64,000 nucleotides of DNA from Thainema sp966674685 (GTDB lineage Bacteria; Cyanobacteriota; Cyanobacteriia; Phormidesmidales; Phormidesmidaceae): positions 5,267 through 69,266 of the forward strand of contig CBKWJC010000028.1 in assembly GCA_966674685.1 (NCBI GenBank). The letters run 5' to 3'. The number at the start of each line of letters is the position of its first letter. Within the stretch, counting starts at the first letter, position 1. Below are positions 26,118 to 35,393 of the stretch, piece by piece. The position numbers and the translations under genes are program-made. The notes under the pieces are model-generated. The model was not told the origin of the DNA, ran no database searches, and worked only from the letters and a program-made list of their open reading frames with translations.

Positions 26118-27596
26118 ATGATTTTTTTGATATTACTGCTCTTACTCGGAATATACGCCTACGTAATTGTTTGGCGCAGCTTTTCTCAGCTCACTCGCAC
26201 ACCTGTCTGGCTGCTGTGGCTGGTGATGATGATGCCTGCCTTGGTGCTGATGGGCTGGGCGATCGCAAATGGCGATAACCAGCAATCATTTCCCCTGCCG
26301 CTGCTGCTAGGTCTGCTGATTCTCTGTCCGACGCTGTTCTGGTTCTTGATCCAACTGGGACGAGTCTCGCCGGAACAAATTCGCCAGTATCAAGAGCAGC
26401 AGCAGCGAGAAATTGCGGAAAAGCTAGCGGAAAAGCGGCCTAAGATTAAACCGATTAATCGCGAAGAAGAAGCCAGTCTGCGCCACTGCTTTCCCTGGAC
26501 GGTTTATTATCTGCAAAATTTAGAGTATCGGCCCCAGGCCGTAATCTGCCGGGGCCAACTGAGATCGTCGCCGGAAATTGCCTACCGCACGATTCGCGAA
26601 AATATTGAAGCGAAATTTGGCGATCGCTTTTTGGTTGTGTTTCAAGAAGGCAGTAACCGCAAGCCGTTTTTTGCGCTGGTTCCCAACCCCCAAAGTCAGG
26701 CTAAGTCAGCTAAACAGCAACAAACATTGACTCGTCCTGGTCTTGCTTTGGGATTGCTAGCAATCACCCTAATTACAACCGCTTGGGCGGGCATGCAAAT
26801 TGCGGGCTTTACCCCCACTGAGTTTCAAGACAATCCGGGCTTGATTCGTCAAGGTATTCCCTATGCACTGGCTCTGATGACGATTCTGGGCATTCACGAG
26901 ATGGGGCATTATTTGGCAGCTCGCTACTACCGCATTCAAACGACGCTGCCCTATTTCATCCCGTTTCCATTTTTTCTGGGTACGTTTGGCGCATTTATTC
27001 AAATGCGATCGCCGATTCCCAACCGTAAATCATTATTTGACGTTGGCCTAGCGGGGCCTTTATCCGGCTTCATTGCCACACTGCCGCTGCTGTTCTGGGG
27101 ACTAGCCCATTCCGAAGTGGTGCCGATGACAGATGAGGCCAGTTTGCTAAATTTTGAGGTGTTTAACCCGAGTAACTCTTTATTAATTGGGGTGTTAACC
27201 AAACTTGCCCTGGGCAGCGCCATTACTGCCGAGCAGGCCATTCACCTGCATCCAGTCGCCGTAGCCGCCTGCTTGGGTTTGGTTGTTACGGCACTAAATT
27301 TAATGCCCGTTGGTCAGCTAGACGGTGGTCACATTGTGCATGCGATGTTTGGTCAAAAAGTTGGCGCTAGAATTGGTCAGACGGCTCGCTTTTTGATGCT
27401 GGGACTATCGTTTGTCCAGCGTGAGTTTTTCCTATGGGCAATTTTGCTCTTTTTGATTCCGGCTGTGGATGAACCAGCCTTGAATGATGTGAGTGAGCTA
27501 AATGATCAGCGCGACTTTATGGGACTGCTGGCACTGACGATTTTAGTTTTGATTGTTTTGCCGATTCCACCCGCGCTGAAATCAATCCTATTCTGA
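26118..27596 (+). CDS. Site-2 protease (M50 family, membrane metalloprotease)
   Basis: 492-residue intramembrane zinc protease. About eight hydrophobic segments; the HEMGH zinc motif is at residues 260-264 and the second metal motif NLMPVGQLDGGH at about 395-406 (D402). An N-terminal cytoplasmic domain of about 110 residues lies between the first membrane pair and the catalytic core, as in the plastid EGY1-like group. Such proteases release membrane-bound regulators or anti-sigma factors. The next gene starts 10 bases after its stop, so the two form an operon. Confidence 0.92.
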   Translation: MIFLILLLLLGIYAYVIVWRSFSQLTRTPVWLLWLVMMMPALVLMGWAIANGDNQQSFPLPLLLGLLILCPTLFWFLIQLGRVSPEQIRQYQEQQQREIAEKLAEKRPKIKPINREEEASLRHCFPWTVYYLQNLEYRPQAVICRGQLRSSPEIAYRTIRENIEAKFGDRFLVVFQEGSNRKPFFALVPNPQSQAKSAKQQQTLTRPGLALGLLAITLITTAWAGMQIAGFTPTEFQDNPGLIRQGIPYALALMTILGIHEMGHYLAARYYRIQTTLPYFIPFPFFLGTFGAFIQMRSPIPNRKSLFDVGLAGPLSGFIATLPLLFWGLAHSEVVPMTDEASLLNFEVFNPSNSLLIGVLTKLALGSAITAEQAIHLHPVAVAACLGLVVTALNLMPVGQLDGGHIVHAMFGQKVGARIGQTARFLMLGLSFVQREFFLWAILLFLIPAVDEPALNDVSELNDQRDFMGLLALTILVLIVLPIPPALKSILF

Positions 27597-27606
27597 GGTT
27601 TGGGTC

Positions 27607-28140
27607 ATGAATGAGCGACAACAGCCATCGTCAACGCAGCATGGGGTAGCCCAGTGGCTGGCCGAAATTAAGCTGTTGCAAAATCAGTTAGCGACTGCTC
27701 GTCAAGAACGGGATGAATCCTTAAAAAGTGCAGCCAACTGGCGGCAGCTTTACGAAACGGAAGCTAAGCAGCGCCGCACCGACACGGCGATGAAGCAGCA
27801 GCAAATTGATCAGCTTCAGGCCGAACTAGCCCAGTATCGCGGCCATCAGCATAACGGCAGTCAAGCCGATGGACAGGCGCGATCGCAACTGGAAATTGAA
27901 CAAAGCCTGTCCCATCTCAGCGATGCCGATCTCAAACAGCGCCTGCTGGAAGCCCTGCAAGATTGCGATCGCTTACGTCAAATTCTCCAAAAAGAGCGGG
28001 AAGAGCATAGCCAAACCCGCAAGAGTTTGACCAGTGCTCTGGGTGATGCGGTGGATCAGCTCACTCGCGCCCGTCAACTTGCTGGGACAAATACGTCCGT
28101 TGCAACTCAGGTTTCCAGTTCGGATAAATCAACTGATTAG
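27607..28140 (+). CDS. Coiled-coil protein of unknown function
   Basis: 177 residues, almost entirely helical with Gln/Glu/Lys/Arg-rich heptads (about 15-75 and 90-160). No membrane segment, cysteine or named domain. I do not recognise the family beyond cyanobacterial coiled-coil proteins. It follows the site-2 protease by 10 bases and may act with it. Confidence 0.75.
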   Translation: MNERQQPSSTQHGVAQWLAEIKLLQNQLATARQERDESLKSAANWRQLYETEAKQRRTDTAMKQQQIDQLQAELAQYRGHQHNGSQADGQARSQLEIEQSLSHLSDADLKQRLLEALQDCDRLRQILQKEREEHSQTRKSLTSALGDAVDQLTRARQLAGTNTSVATQVSSSDKSTD

Positions 28141-28149
28141 ATATTTTGC

Positions 28150-31100
28150 TTAAGCGAAAAGTGTATCAACGGCATCAGCACTTAGGGGCTTCGAGAATAG
28201 ATAGCCCTGCCCGAAGTGACAGCCTAACTGCTTGAGCTGGGCAAACTGCTGCTTGGTTTCGATACCTTCTGCGATCGCATTCAGTCCTAATTGATGACTT
28301 AGCGAAATAATGGTCTTCGTAATCTGAAGATGGAACGGATCGTGAATATCGTTAACAAACGATTTGTCAATTTTTAAATTGTCTATAGGCATCCGATGCA
28401 AATAGCTCAGCGACGAATAGCCTGTGCCAAAATCATCCACGCTAATTTGAATACCCAGGCTTTGTAGCTGCTTCAACTTGTCAATTAGATCGAGTGAGCT
28501 TTCCACTAACAGACTTTCGGTTAGCTCCAGCGCCACATAATGAGCAGGTAAACCTGTTCGTTCTAAAATGTCTTGAATTTGCGACACAACTGCGGGCATT
28601 TTGAGCTGCCGCACCGACAAGTTAACGCTGATTTTGAGATTGTGTGCGGCCTTATGTCGGCGTCGCCAAACCATCATCTGTTGGCAGGCCACTTCCAGAA
28701 TCCAAAGTCCTAAGGGTACGATTAGCCCTGTATCTTCGGCGACAGGCACAAAGTCAGCAGGTGAAATCAAGCCGCGTAGCGGATGCTCCCAGCGCACAAG
28801 TGCTTCAAAGCCAGTCAGTTCACCAGAATCGATCGCAATAATCGGCTGATAGTTTAGGAAAAACTCTCTATTTCCTAGGGCTTTACGTAAATCTGTTTCC
28901 AAATGGAGCCGCTTCAATGCGGTAGTGTGCATGGATGGCGTGAACACCGTATAGTGGTTCTTGCCGCTTGCCTTAGCCTGATACATCGCCAAATCAGCAT
29001 CGCGCAGCAAGCTCTGAGGACTGTGATAGGAATCTTGACGATACACAATACCGATACTGACCGTTGCAAACAGCTCATAGTCCTCAACCAGGATGGGCTG
29101 CTGGAAAACTTGTGAGATTTGCTCAGCTAGGATCAGCGGCTGATTGTGGTTGTCGATAAAGGTCGATAGAATCACAAATTCATCGCCACCCAAGCGAGCC
29201 AGAAAATCATTGGCAGACACCAAACTTTGCAGTTTGCGGGCGATCATACACAATAGCTGGTCGCCAACTGGATGTCCCAAGCTGTCGTTGATTACCTTAA
29301 ATTCATCAATATCTAAAAAGAGGACGGCAAAGGATTCATTGGGATGTACCAGTGATTGGGCTAATGCTTGTTCGAGGTGCTCCAGCAAAAAGCTGCGGTT
29401 CGGTAGTCCTGTCAATGAGTCATGGCGGGCATCATTGAGCAGTTGGGTCTGAAACTTGACGCGTTCAGTCACATCGCGGGCGGTGGTTTGGTAGCCGACA
29501 ACGTGCTGATCGGGGGCCAGAATAGGCTTGACCAACGTTTCGAGCCAAATATAGTCACCATTTTTGTGGAGCATTCGGTAATAGGTGACCGGGGCTGATT
29601 CCTCGCCAGCCGTAGCTTGCCGGATGGCCTGTTCCAGTGTCGGCCAGTCATCCACATGGCAAAACGTTGATGGTTGCTGATTCAGGAGTTCCTGTGGGTG
29701 ATATCCCAGCAGTGTTTGGCAGGATGGACTGATATAGCTGTAGCTGCCATCTGAACGATGCAGACAGACGAGGTCGCGCATGTTATCCGCTACTAAGCGA
29801 TAGAGGGCTTCGCTTTGCCCCAGGGCGACCTGTGTCAGCTTGTGTTCAGCAATTTCCATTTGGGCCTGCTGATAGAGAGCGGCCTGGTGGACTGCGATCG
29901 CAACTTGAGTCGCCAACTGCTGGAGCAGTTCACTTTCCCAAGTATGCCACTGACGGGGATGGCGACACTGGTGAACAACCAGTAAGCCCCATAGATTGTC
30001 TTGGTGCAAAATCGGCACCACCAGCTTCGATTTCACCTCGATCTGCCGCAACGTTTCCCGTAAACATTCCGACATTTCATCCTGCTCAATATCAGTTACG
30101 CAGCGCACTCGCCCCTGGCGATAAACTTCATAGCACTCCAGCGGAAAAATATCAGCAGGTAGCGGCTGATCTAAGATGGCCATGCAGTCTGCCGCAACTG
30201 ACTCGGTAATCACCTGTCCAGTACCGTCTAGATTGGCGCGATAGGTGACGACCCGATCTGCCTGAAGCAGCTGCCGCACTTCGGCCACAGTTGTATCTAG
30301 AATTTCATTCAGATCCAGCGAGTGGCGAATTCGATGTGCGATCGCACCAACAATCTGCTCTCGTTCCTGCTGTCGCCGCTGAAATTCTTCCGCCTGCCGA
30401 CGTTCAGTAATATCATGACGAATCGCAACATATTGAAATGGTCGGCCTTCATCATCAACAAACGGCACAATTGTTGTATCAACCCAATAATAAGTGCCAT
30501 CTTTAGCCCGATTTTTAATCTCGCTGTGCCACACCTCACCGCTCGAAATCGTGCGCCACATTTCTCGGAAAAATGCCCTCGGATGATGCCCCGAATTAAT
30601 AATTTGATGGGTTTGGCCCAGCAGTTCAGCCCTAGAATATTGAGAAATTTCACAGAACTTATCGTTGACATAGGTAATCCGTCCGATCGCATCTGTAATT
30701 GCCACGATAGACGACTGATCCAGCGCAAACTTGATATTAGAAACCTCTTGTAGCGACTGCTGGAGATTGGCTTCAACTTGCTTTTGCTGCGTGATATCCC
30801 GCATTACGGCCAGGTTAACCCAGCGTCCATCTGGCAGGATCGGCAATGGCGTCGCGTGGGTAAACATCGACCGCCGATTGCCCTGGCAAGTAACAATATC
30901 AAACTCCAGCGTGCCTGATTTACCCTGACAAACCTGCTGATTGAAGACCTCAAATGCCGCTCGATACTCAGGTGCAATTAGGGGAGAAACAGGCTGACCG
31001 ATCACCTCTGCCGCTTCGGTTGCCTCAATTAGCGCTAACCCAGCTGGATTCAGTTCCAGTAGAATACCGTTTACATCAATAATGGTGAGGCATTCGGGTT

Positions 31101-31638
31101 GATTTTCAATGATGGTATGAAGTCGCTTTTCCTGCTGCAACAGAATAGACGTGCGCCTGCGTAGCTCTAACTGACTGACAACCTGACGACTTAAAATTTG
31201 CAGCATTTCTACTTGTTCCGTGGTGATAGAACGCACCACATAGTCAATCACACACAACGTTCCAATCCGGCAACCATTCGGCGCAATTAATGGTACACCT
31301 GCATAAAAACGAAACCGAGGAGCATCAACCACTAGCGGATGGGTGGCAAATCGCGGATCGGCCTGCAAATCCGTCACAATTAGCGGCTGATCAGACTGAA
31401 TAGCATAGTGACAAAATGAGCCATCCTTGGGAATTTCTGAAATTGTTAGTCCAACTTTGGCCTTGAACCACTGACGCGTTTGGTCAGATAGGCTAATCAG
31501 CGCAATGGGCGTATGACAAAACGTGGCGGCCAAGCAGGTGAGGTCGTCAAACTCAGGCTCAGTCCCTGAGTTTAAGATGTTGTACTCGCGGAGCATTTGT
31601 TGTTGTTCTTGCTCTGCAAGACTTTCTCGCACAGACAT
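28150..31638 (-). CDS. GAF-PAS-PAS-GAF-PAS-GGDEF-EAL c-di-GMP protein
   Basis: 1162 residues, soluble. Order: GAF (about 15-175), PAS (180-290), PAS (295-415), GAF (425-600), PAS (610-730), GGDEF (740-900) and EAL (905-1155). The GGDEF site is intact (FLDIDEFKVINDSLGHPVGD and GGDEF at 817-821), without an RxxD inhibitory site. The EAL site is also intact (EAL at 945-947, ELTES, DDFGTG, LKIDKSF, EGIE). So it may both make and degrade c-di-GMP. The second GAF is phytochrome-like, and C525 sits where cyanobacteriochromes bind bilin, though the following His is Leu. GGGTGAG precedes the ATG. It is monocistronic, convergent with the coiled-coil gene. Confidence 0.92.
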   Translation of the reverse strand: MSVRESLAEQEQQQMLREYNILNSGTEPEFDDLTCLAATFCHTPIALISLSDQTRQWFKAKVGLTISEIPKDGSFCHYAIQSDQPLIVTDLQADPRFATHPLVVDAPRFRFYAGVPLIAPNGCRIGTLCVIDYVVRSITTEQVEMLQILSRQVVSQLELRRRTSILLQQEKRLHTIIENQPECLTIIDVNGILLELNPAGLALIEATEAAEVIGQPVSPLIAPEYRAAFEVFNQQVCQGKSGTLEFDIVTCQGNRRSMFTHATPLPILPDGRWVNLAVMRDITQQKQVEANLQQSLQEVSNIKFALDQSSIVAITDAIGRITYVNDKFCEISQYSRAELLGQTHQIINSGHHPRAFFREMWRTISSGEVWHSEIKNRAKDGTYYWVDTTIVPFVDDEGRPFQYVAIRHDITERRQAEEFQRRQQEREQIVGAIAHRIRHSLDLNEILDTTVAEVRQLLQADRVVTYRANLDGTGQVITESVAADCMAILDQPLPADIFPLECYEVYRQGRVRCVTDIEQDEMSECLRETLRQIEVKSKLVVPILHQDNLWGLLVVHQCRHPRQWHTWESELLQQLATQVAIAVHQAALYQQAQMEIAEHKLTQVALGQSEALYRLVADNMRDLVCLHRSDGSYSYISPSCQTLLGYHPQELLNQQPSTFCHVDDWPTLEQAIRQATAGEESAPVTYYRMLHKNGDYIWLETLVKPILAPDQHVVGYQTTARDVTERVKFQTQLLNDARHDSLTGLPNRSFLLEHLEQALAQSLVHPNESFAVLFLDIDEFKVINDSLGHPVGDQLLCMIARKLQSLVSANDFLARLGGDEFVILSTFIDNHNQPLILAEQISQVFQQPILVEDYELFATVSIGIVYRQDSYHSPQSLLRDADLAMYQAKASGKNHYTVFTPSMHTTALKRLHLETDLRKALGNREFFLNYQPIIAIDSGELTGFEALVRWEHPLRGLISPADFVPVAEDTGLIVPLGLWILEVACQQMMVWRRRHKAAHNLKISVNLSVRQLKMPAVVSQIQDILERTGLPAHYVALELTESLLVESSLDLIDKLKQLQSLGIQISVDDFGTGYSSLSYLHRMPIDNLKIDKSFVNDIHDPFHLQITKTIISLSHQLGLNAIAEGIETKQQFAQLKQLGCHFGQGYLFSKPLSADAVDTLFA

Positions 31639-32066
31639 GTTCTCACCCTAGCTAAAATTTGACTTTTTTCGAATGCCTTAAAGTATTAATTTGCAGAAGG
31701 GCTATTTCGAGATGTTTTATACACATTAACGCTAGTTCGTTCGCCTTTAGGAACACCACGATTCGTTGCTGACAAGACGGCTACATTCCCATTAATCCCC
31801 ATTCCCGCTTTGCTGCACCAGAATAATATGACACTTAACAACCCCGCCTGTTCGTCATCTTTATTCTTTTGATTACGCAGACCAATGATTAAGTAAACTC
31901 ATGCATTTTGCTGAGACAATTACGTAATTCAACCGATTCATTGCTTTTGTTACAAAGAATTAAAAATATTTAGATAATTTACAAATCAGTATTAACTTTT
32001 TAATAAAGTTGACGAATTTTTAGTACCTGTTAACAATCCTAAGATTTACGCAATTTGATTTAGAAA

Positions 32067-32119
32067 CGCAGTTGAATAATTTGCGAGTTGCTCAGCAACT
32101 CGCAAATTATTCAACTGCG
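32067..32119. repeat. 26-bp near-perfect palindrome
   Basis: Arms 32067-32092 and 32094-32119 are exact reverse complements, with one base between. The left arm begins CGCAGTTGAATAATTTGCGA. It could form a cruciform or a hairpin with a small loop. Confidence 0.8.
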
Positions 32120-32129
32120 CTAGTTCTTA

Positions 32130-32227
32130 AGTAGGTTGTACAAATAAACGCGCTAAAAAACCGGGGAATACTCCTCCGGAGTGCGTCCCGGTTTTTAAGA
32201 TATACAGTTGTCTATGGGCAGCTACCT
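32130..32227. repeat. Family A palindromic element, copy 2
   Basis: Starts AAGTAGGTTGTACAAATAAA and ends GGGCAGCTACCT. The stem is built on AAAAAACCGGG / CCCGGTTTTT, with an inner CTCCTCCGGAG. It has the same plan as copies at 34535 and 51500. Confidence 0.75.
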
Positions 32228-32532
32228 AAGCTGATTTGAAGTGTTGATGAGGTAGTAACTCATTTGAGAGTGCTGTGTGGTGGGCTGGCTGTGCTTGGGT
32301 TATCAGCTTTTTACCGAATATGTCACTGGCAGGAAGGCTTAAATCGGCTCACGGACGAGACTGGATGACGAGACTGGATTGCGATCGCACCTCCCAATCC
32401 CAATCCCACAAGCTCCCAATCACCTTTTAAGCGAGATATCTCATCACTCTCATTGCAGCCTGTCTCATACTCTGATACCGCTCAACAACGGTAAAATAAT
32501 GTAAAGATTCTGAGACTGGAGACTCGATACTC

Positions 32533-33714
32533 ATGCGCGTGATTCTGATGACCGGAAAAGGTGGCGTTGGCAAAACGTCAGTTGCTGCCGCAACGGGCCT
32601 CCGCTGTGCAGAACTTGGCTATAAAACCCTTGTCCTCAGCACCGACCCAGCCCACTCTCTAGCAGATAGCTTTGATATGGAACTGGAGCATGCTCCGCGA
32701 CAGGTGCGTCCAAATCTATGGGGAGCTGAACTAGATGCTCTCATGGAACTCGAAGGAAACTGGGGAGCCGTTAAACGCTATATCACTCAAGTATTGCAAG
32801 CACGCGGGCTTGAAGGAATAGAAGCCGAAGAATTGGCCATCTTGCCAGGTATGGACGAAATCTTCAGCCTAGTGCGGATGAAGCGTCACTACGATGAAGG
32901 CGAATATGATGTACTAATCATTGATTCCGCGCCGACGGGTACAGCCCTGCGACTCTTGAGCTTGCCCGAAGTCGCTGGTTGGTACATGCGCCGCTTCTAC
33001 AAACCCCTACAGGCTATGTCTACTGCACTGCGCCCCGTCTTTGAACCAATCTTCAAGCCGATCGCAGGTTTTTCCTTACCGAATAAAGAGGTAATGGATG
33101 CACCCTACGAATTCTATGAGCAGATTGAAGCCCTGGAAAAAGTGCTGACCGACACGACTCAAACCTCCGTGCGTTTGGTTACCAACCCCGAAAAAATGGT
33201 AATTAAAGAGTCCCTCAGAGCCCATGCCTATTTGAGCCTCTACAACGTTGGTACTGATATGGTGGTTGCCAATCGTATTATTCCTGATTCTGTAAGCGAT
33301 CCATTTTTTCAGCGCTGGAAAGAAAATCAGCAGCAGTATCGTCAGGAGATTCACGAAAACTTTCGTCCGCTGCCTGTTAAAGAAGTTCCTCTTTATTCCG
33401 AAGAAATGTGTGGGCTAGAAGCGCTTGAGCGACTAAAAGAAACCCTCTACGGTGACGAAGATCCGACGCAAGTTTACTACAAAGAAACGACACTCAAGGT
33501 GATTCAACATCAAAATGAATATAGCCTTGAAGTATATTTGCCTGGTATTCCTAAGAACCAGATTGAGCTGAGCAAATCGGCTGATGAACTGAATATTCGC
33601 ATTGGGAACCATCGACGGAACTTGGTGTTACCTCAAGCACTTGCTGCACTACAACCCGCCGGAGCCAAAATGGAAGAAGACTATCTTAAAATTCGCTTTT
33701 CTACAATCAACTAA
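32533..33714 (+). CDS. ArsA/Get3-type ATPase with C-terminal Hsp20-like domain
   Basis: 393 residues. The deviant Walker A is GKGGVGKTS at residues 8-16; STDPAHSLADSFD is the switch I region and IDSAPTGTALRLL switch II. The last 80 residues (from about TLKVIQHQNEYSLEVYLPG) form the ArsA_HSP20 domain, an alpha-crystallin-like fold seen in many cyanobacterial ArsA proteins. There are no arsenite-binding cysteines or ars genes nearby, so a role in tail-anchored protein targeting or chaperoning is more likely than arsenite transport. The stop codon lies in what looks like the end of a family A repeat. Confidence 0.9.
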   Translation: MRVILMTGKGGVGKTSVAAATGLRCAELGYKTLVLSTDPAHSLADSFDMELEHAPRQVRPNLWGAELDALMELEGNWGAVKRYITQVLQARGLEGIEAEELAILPGMDEIFSLVRMKRHYDEGEYDVLIIDSAPTGTALRLLSLPEVAGWYMRRFYKPLQAMSTALRPVFEPIFKPIAGFSLPNKEVMDAPYEFYEQIEALEKVLTDTTQTSVRLVTNPEKMVIKESLRAHAYLSLYNVGTDMVVANRIIPDSVSDPFFQRWKENQQQYRQEIHENFRPLPVKEVPLYSEEMCGLEALERLKETLYGDEDPTQVYYKETTLKVIQHQNEYSLEVYLPGIPKNQIELSKSADELNIRIGNHRRNLVLPQALAALQPAGAKMEEDYLKIRFSTIN

Positions 33715-34053
33715 GTAGGTTGACATCAATATACCTCACGAGATTGAAAAGGCTGTAAACAAAAACCGAAAAATCACAACTTACATCAAAATCACTTTCT
33801 TGGGTTCTAGATTGGTAATACCGTTTCTCTAAAACGTGGCTACACATCACTTTTCAATCGCGTGAGGCGAGAGGAGCAAGGAGTGAGGCGAATTGACCAC
33901 TCAGCACTGAGCACTAAATTCATTGATGGTGTTAAATTGCAGAACTGATATAAAGTGCAAAAGGCCATGCTGCTACATCACGGTAGCAGCATGGCCTTTC
34001 TAATCTTGGGTGATTTTCAATTCAAGAGCATTTTCGCGCCCTAAACGTGAAGG
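33715..34053. other. Convergent spacer with a solo repeat end and a hairpin
   Basis: Starts with TAAGTAGGTTGACATCAATA (33712-33731), the left end of family A without the rest. A 29-base motif of GTGAGGCGAGAGGAG type is at 33862-33890 and recurs in the pseudouridine synthase gene at 42165. A 16-bp hairpin follows. Confidence 0.55.
33960..33999. terminator. Hairpin between arsA-like gene and cyabrB
   Basis: AAAGGCCATGCTGCTA pairs perfectly with 33984-33999. A-rich and T-rich outer edges suggest a bidirectional terminator for the two convergent genes. The 50 bases before it resemble the sequence before 55008. Confidence 0.65.
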
Positions 34054-34440
34054 TTATGACGCTTCTTCTTGGTCAAGCTGCTTCAGATGAATATGCTTCC
34101 GTCCCAAGGAGATTTCAAATTCATCGCCGGGCTTTAGCTCCATCTGCCGAGTGTAAGCCGATCCGATCAGTAGGTTGCCATTTGACTGGACGCTAATGCG
34201 ATAGCTGGCACTGCGGCCACCTCGACCATTGGCTGATGCTTTACCGTCTAGTTCGATTCCTTCTGCGTCGATTAGCGCATTCAGGAACTTCATCATGTTG
34301 ACCCGCTTGACGCCACTCTTCGTGGTTGTGTAGTAACCACAGGCTTTTGCTTTGTCTTCCTTACTTAAATTGCCGAGTTCTTTGACTTTCGTCAGTAATT
34401 CTTCGCCAACTAGCGGAGTTTCTTTCTTTTTCTTTGCCAT
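34054..34440 (-). CDS. cyAbrB-family transcription regulator
   Basis: 128-residue DNA-binding protein of the cyanobacterial AbrB family. The N-terminal part contains LLTKVKELGNLSKEDKAKACGYYTTTKSGVKRVNMMKFLNALIDAEG, and the C-terminal AbrB-like swapped-hairpin domain is at about 70-122 (RISVQSNGNLLIGSAYTRQM...GDEFEISLGRKHIHL). In this family (cyAbrB1/2) the DNA-binding domain is at the C terminus. These proteins tune carbon and nitrogen metabolism genes. I cannot assign the paralogue. A family A element lies about 95 bases upstream of the start. Confidence 0.92.
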   Translation of the reverse strand: MAKKKKETPLVGEELLTKVKELGNLSKEDKAKACGYYTTTKSGVKRVNMMKFLNALIDAEGIELDGKASANGRGGRSASYRISVQSNGNLLIGSAYTRQMELKPGDEFEISLGRKHIHLKQLDQEEAS

Positions 34441-34534
34441 TTGATGATGCTCTCAACTCTACAACAATAAAACAGCGACAAAACCGTGACAAAACGATAG
34501 CGAACAAATACTTGGGAACACAGTCAATGGGGAT

Positions 34535-34635
34535 AAGTAGGTGATATAAGTAAACGTATCTAAAAACCGGGGGGTAATCCGGGAGAGAGGTTCCTCCGGT
34601 TTTTAGGTTCTGCATTTAGTTATATGCGACTACTT
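34535..34635. repeat. Family A palindromic element, copy 3
   Basis: Starts AAGTAGGTGATATAAGTAAA and ends TATATGCGACTACTT. The central stem is CTAAAAACCGGGGG / CCTCCGGTTTTTAG with mismatches near the loop. The ends AAGTAG and CTACTT are inverted repeats. Confidence 0.75.
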
Positions 34636-34861
34636 AATAGCCACTGCTGCCACGGAACCCGAACGAAACATCCGCCCCGAATCAGTATGCTTCGGAGCTG
34701 ATGAACAGGTAGCACTCGTAGGCGATGCGGGTTTCTATCACATTCAACCCAAACAATGCATTGATAGAGCAATTGATTACTCTATATTGCTCCTACCCAA
34801 GCTGTTAGCTCTAACCTCTAAGCATTCATGCCCATTTAAATGCCGATTTTTTATAGATTAA
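34636..34861 (+). pseudogene. Possible gene remnant abutting a repeat
   Basis: A frame with codons beginning at 34637 stays open for about 75 codons until a TAA near 34859. It has no start codon near its beginning and encodes protein-like sequence (SVCFGADEQVALVGDAGFYH, then an Ile/Leu-rich part). Base composition is less A/T-rich than the spacer around. It begins right at the end of the family A element. I recognise no family; chance openness is the alternative. Confidence 0.25.
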
Positions 34862-35393
34862 ATCGAGATTTAGCAAAAATCTGCTTATTAAAATATAGTA
34901 TACCCAAATTTCATCATTGTTCTACTCATTGTTTTAGCTCTAAAACTATTTTGCTCAGATAGAGTTTGCATTTCGTTTTTAAGGGAAATGAGAGATGCGA
35001 AGGAAGCCAACATAAATCGATCTAAGGTTGGCAAGAGAGAGGTGTTGATCTAAAATCCTTTTTCATCTTCAGAGTGCTTCCAGTTTGAATTCAATCAACC
35101 TAGCTGTTGAGATGGCTGAGTCTAGTTGAACCGCCAACAGTCTGTAAACGATGCGATCGCAAACACTTTAAACTTCTGGCAACTTTAAACGAAAGAGGGT
35201 TGCCGAAGCAAGATTGCTGCTGCATTGTATTGGGCTAGCTGCACGCTTTAGCTTGACAAGATGTAATCCGCTAGTGGTTGATAATGCTCTCTAGCCATGA
35301 TTTCTGTTAGGATGACTGACTTGTTAGGATTACCGATGGGATTGCCTACAATCAGCAGAGCAAAAATTAATTTGGCAAGATGGTTAAACCGAC

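Larger units (their letters stand above)
31639..32532. other. 894-base A/T-rich spacer with stacked palindromes
   Basis: No gene seen. The part at 31860-32060 is very A/T-rich. A 26-bp palindrome (32067-32119) is followed within 11 bases by a family A element (32130-32227). The rest precedes the ArsA-like gene and must hold its promoter. Confidence 0.55.
34441..35393. other. 950-base spacer with a family A copy and a possible gene remnant
   Basis: Contains family A copy 3 and, immediately after it, an open stretch (about 34636-34861) listed separately. The rest (34870-35390) shows no gene. The Rrf2 gene promoter must lie at its right end. Confidence 0.5.

Noticed and set aside
32533..33714. 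Calling the ArsA-like ATPase an arsenite pump component
   Set aside because: No arsB, arsR or arsC nearby, no arsenite-binding Cys set, and an Hsp20-like tail typical of the cyanobacterial chaperone-like group.
34441..35393. B12 riboswitch or other metabolite-binding leader near cbiB
   Set aside because: No B12-box-like sequence (GCCACTG) with the needed fold upstream of the kinase or cbiB; the GCCACTG at 34639 lies far away and lacks the surrounding elements.
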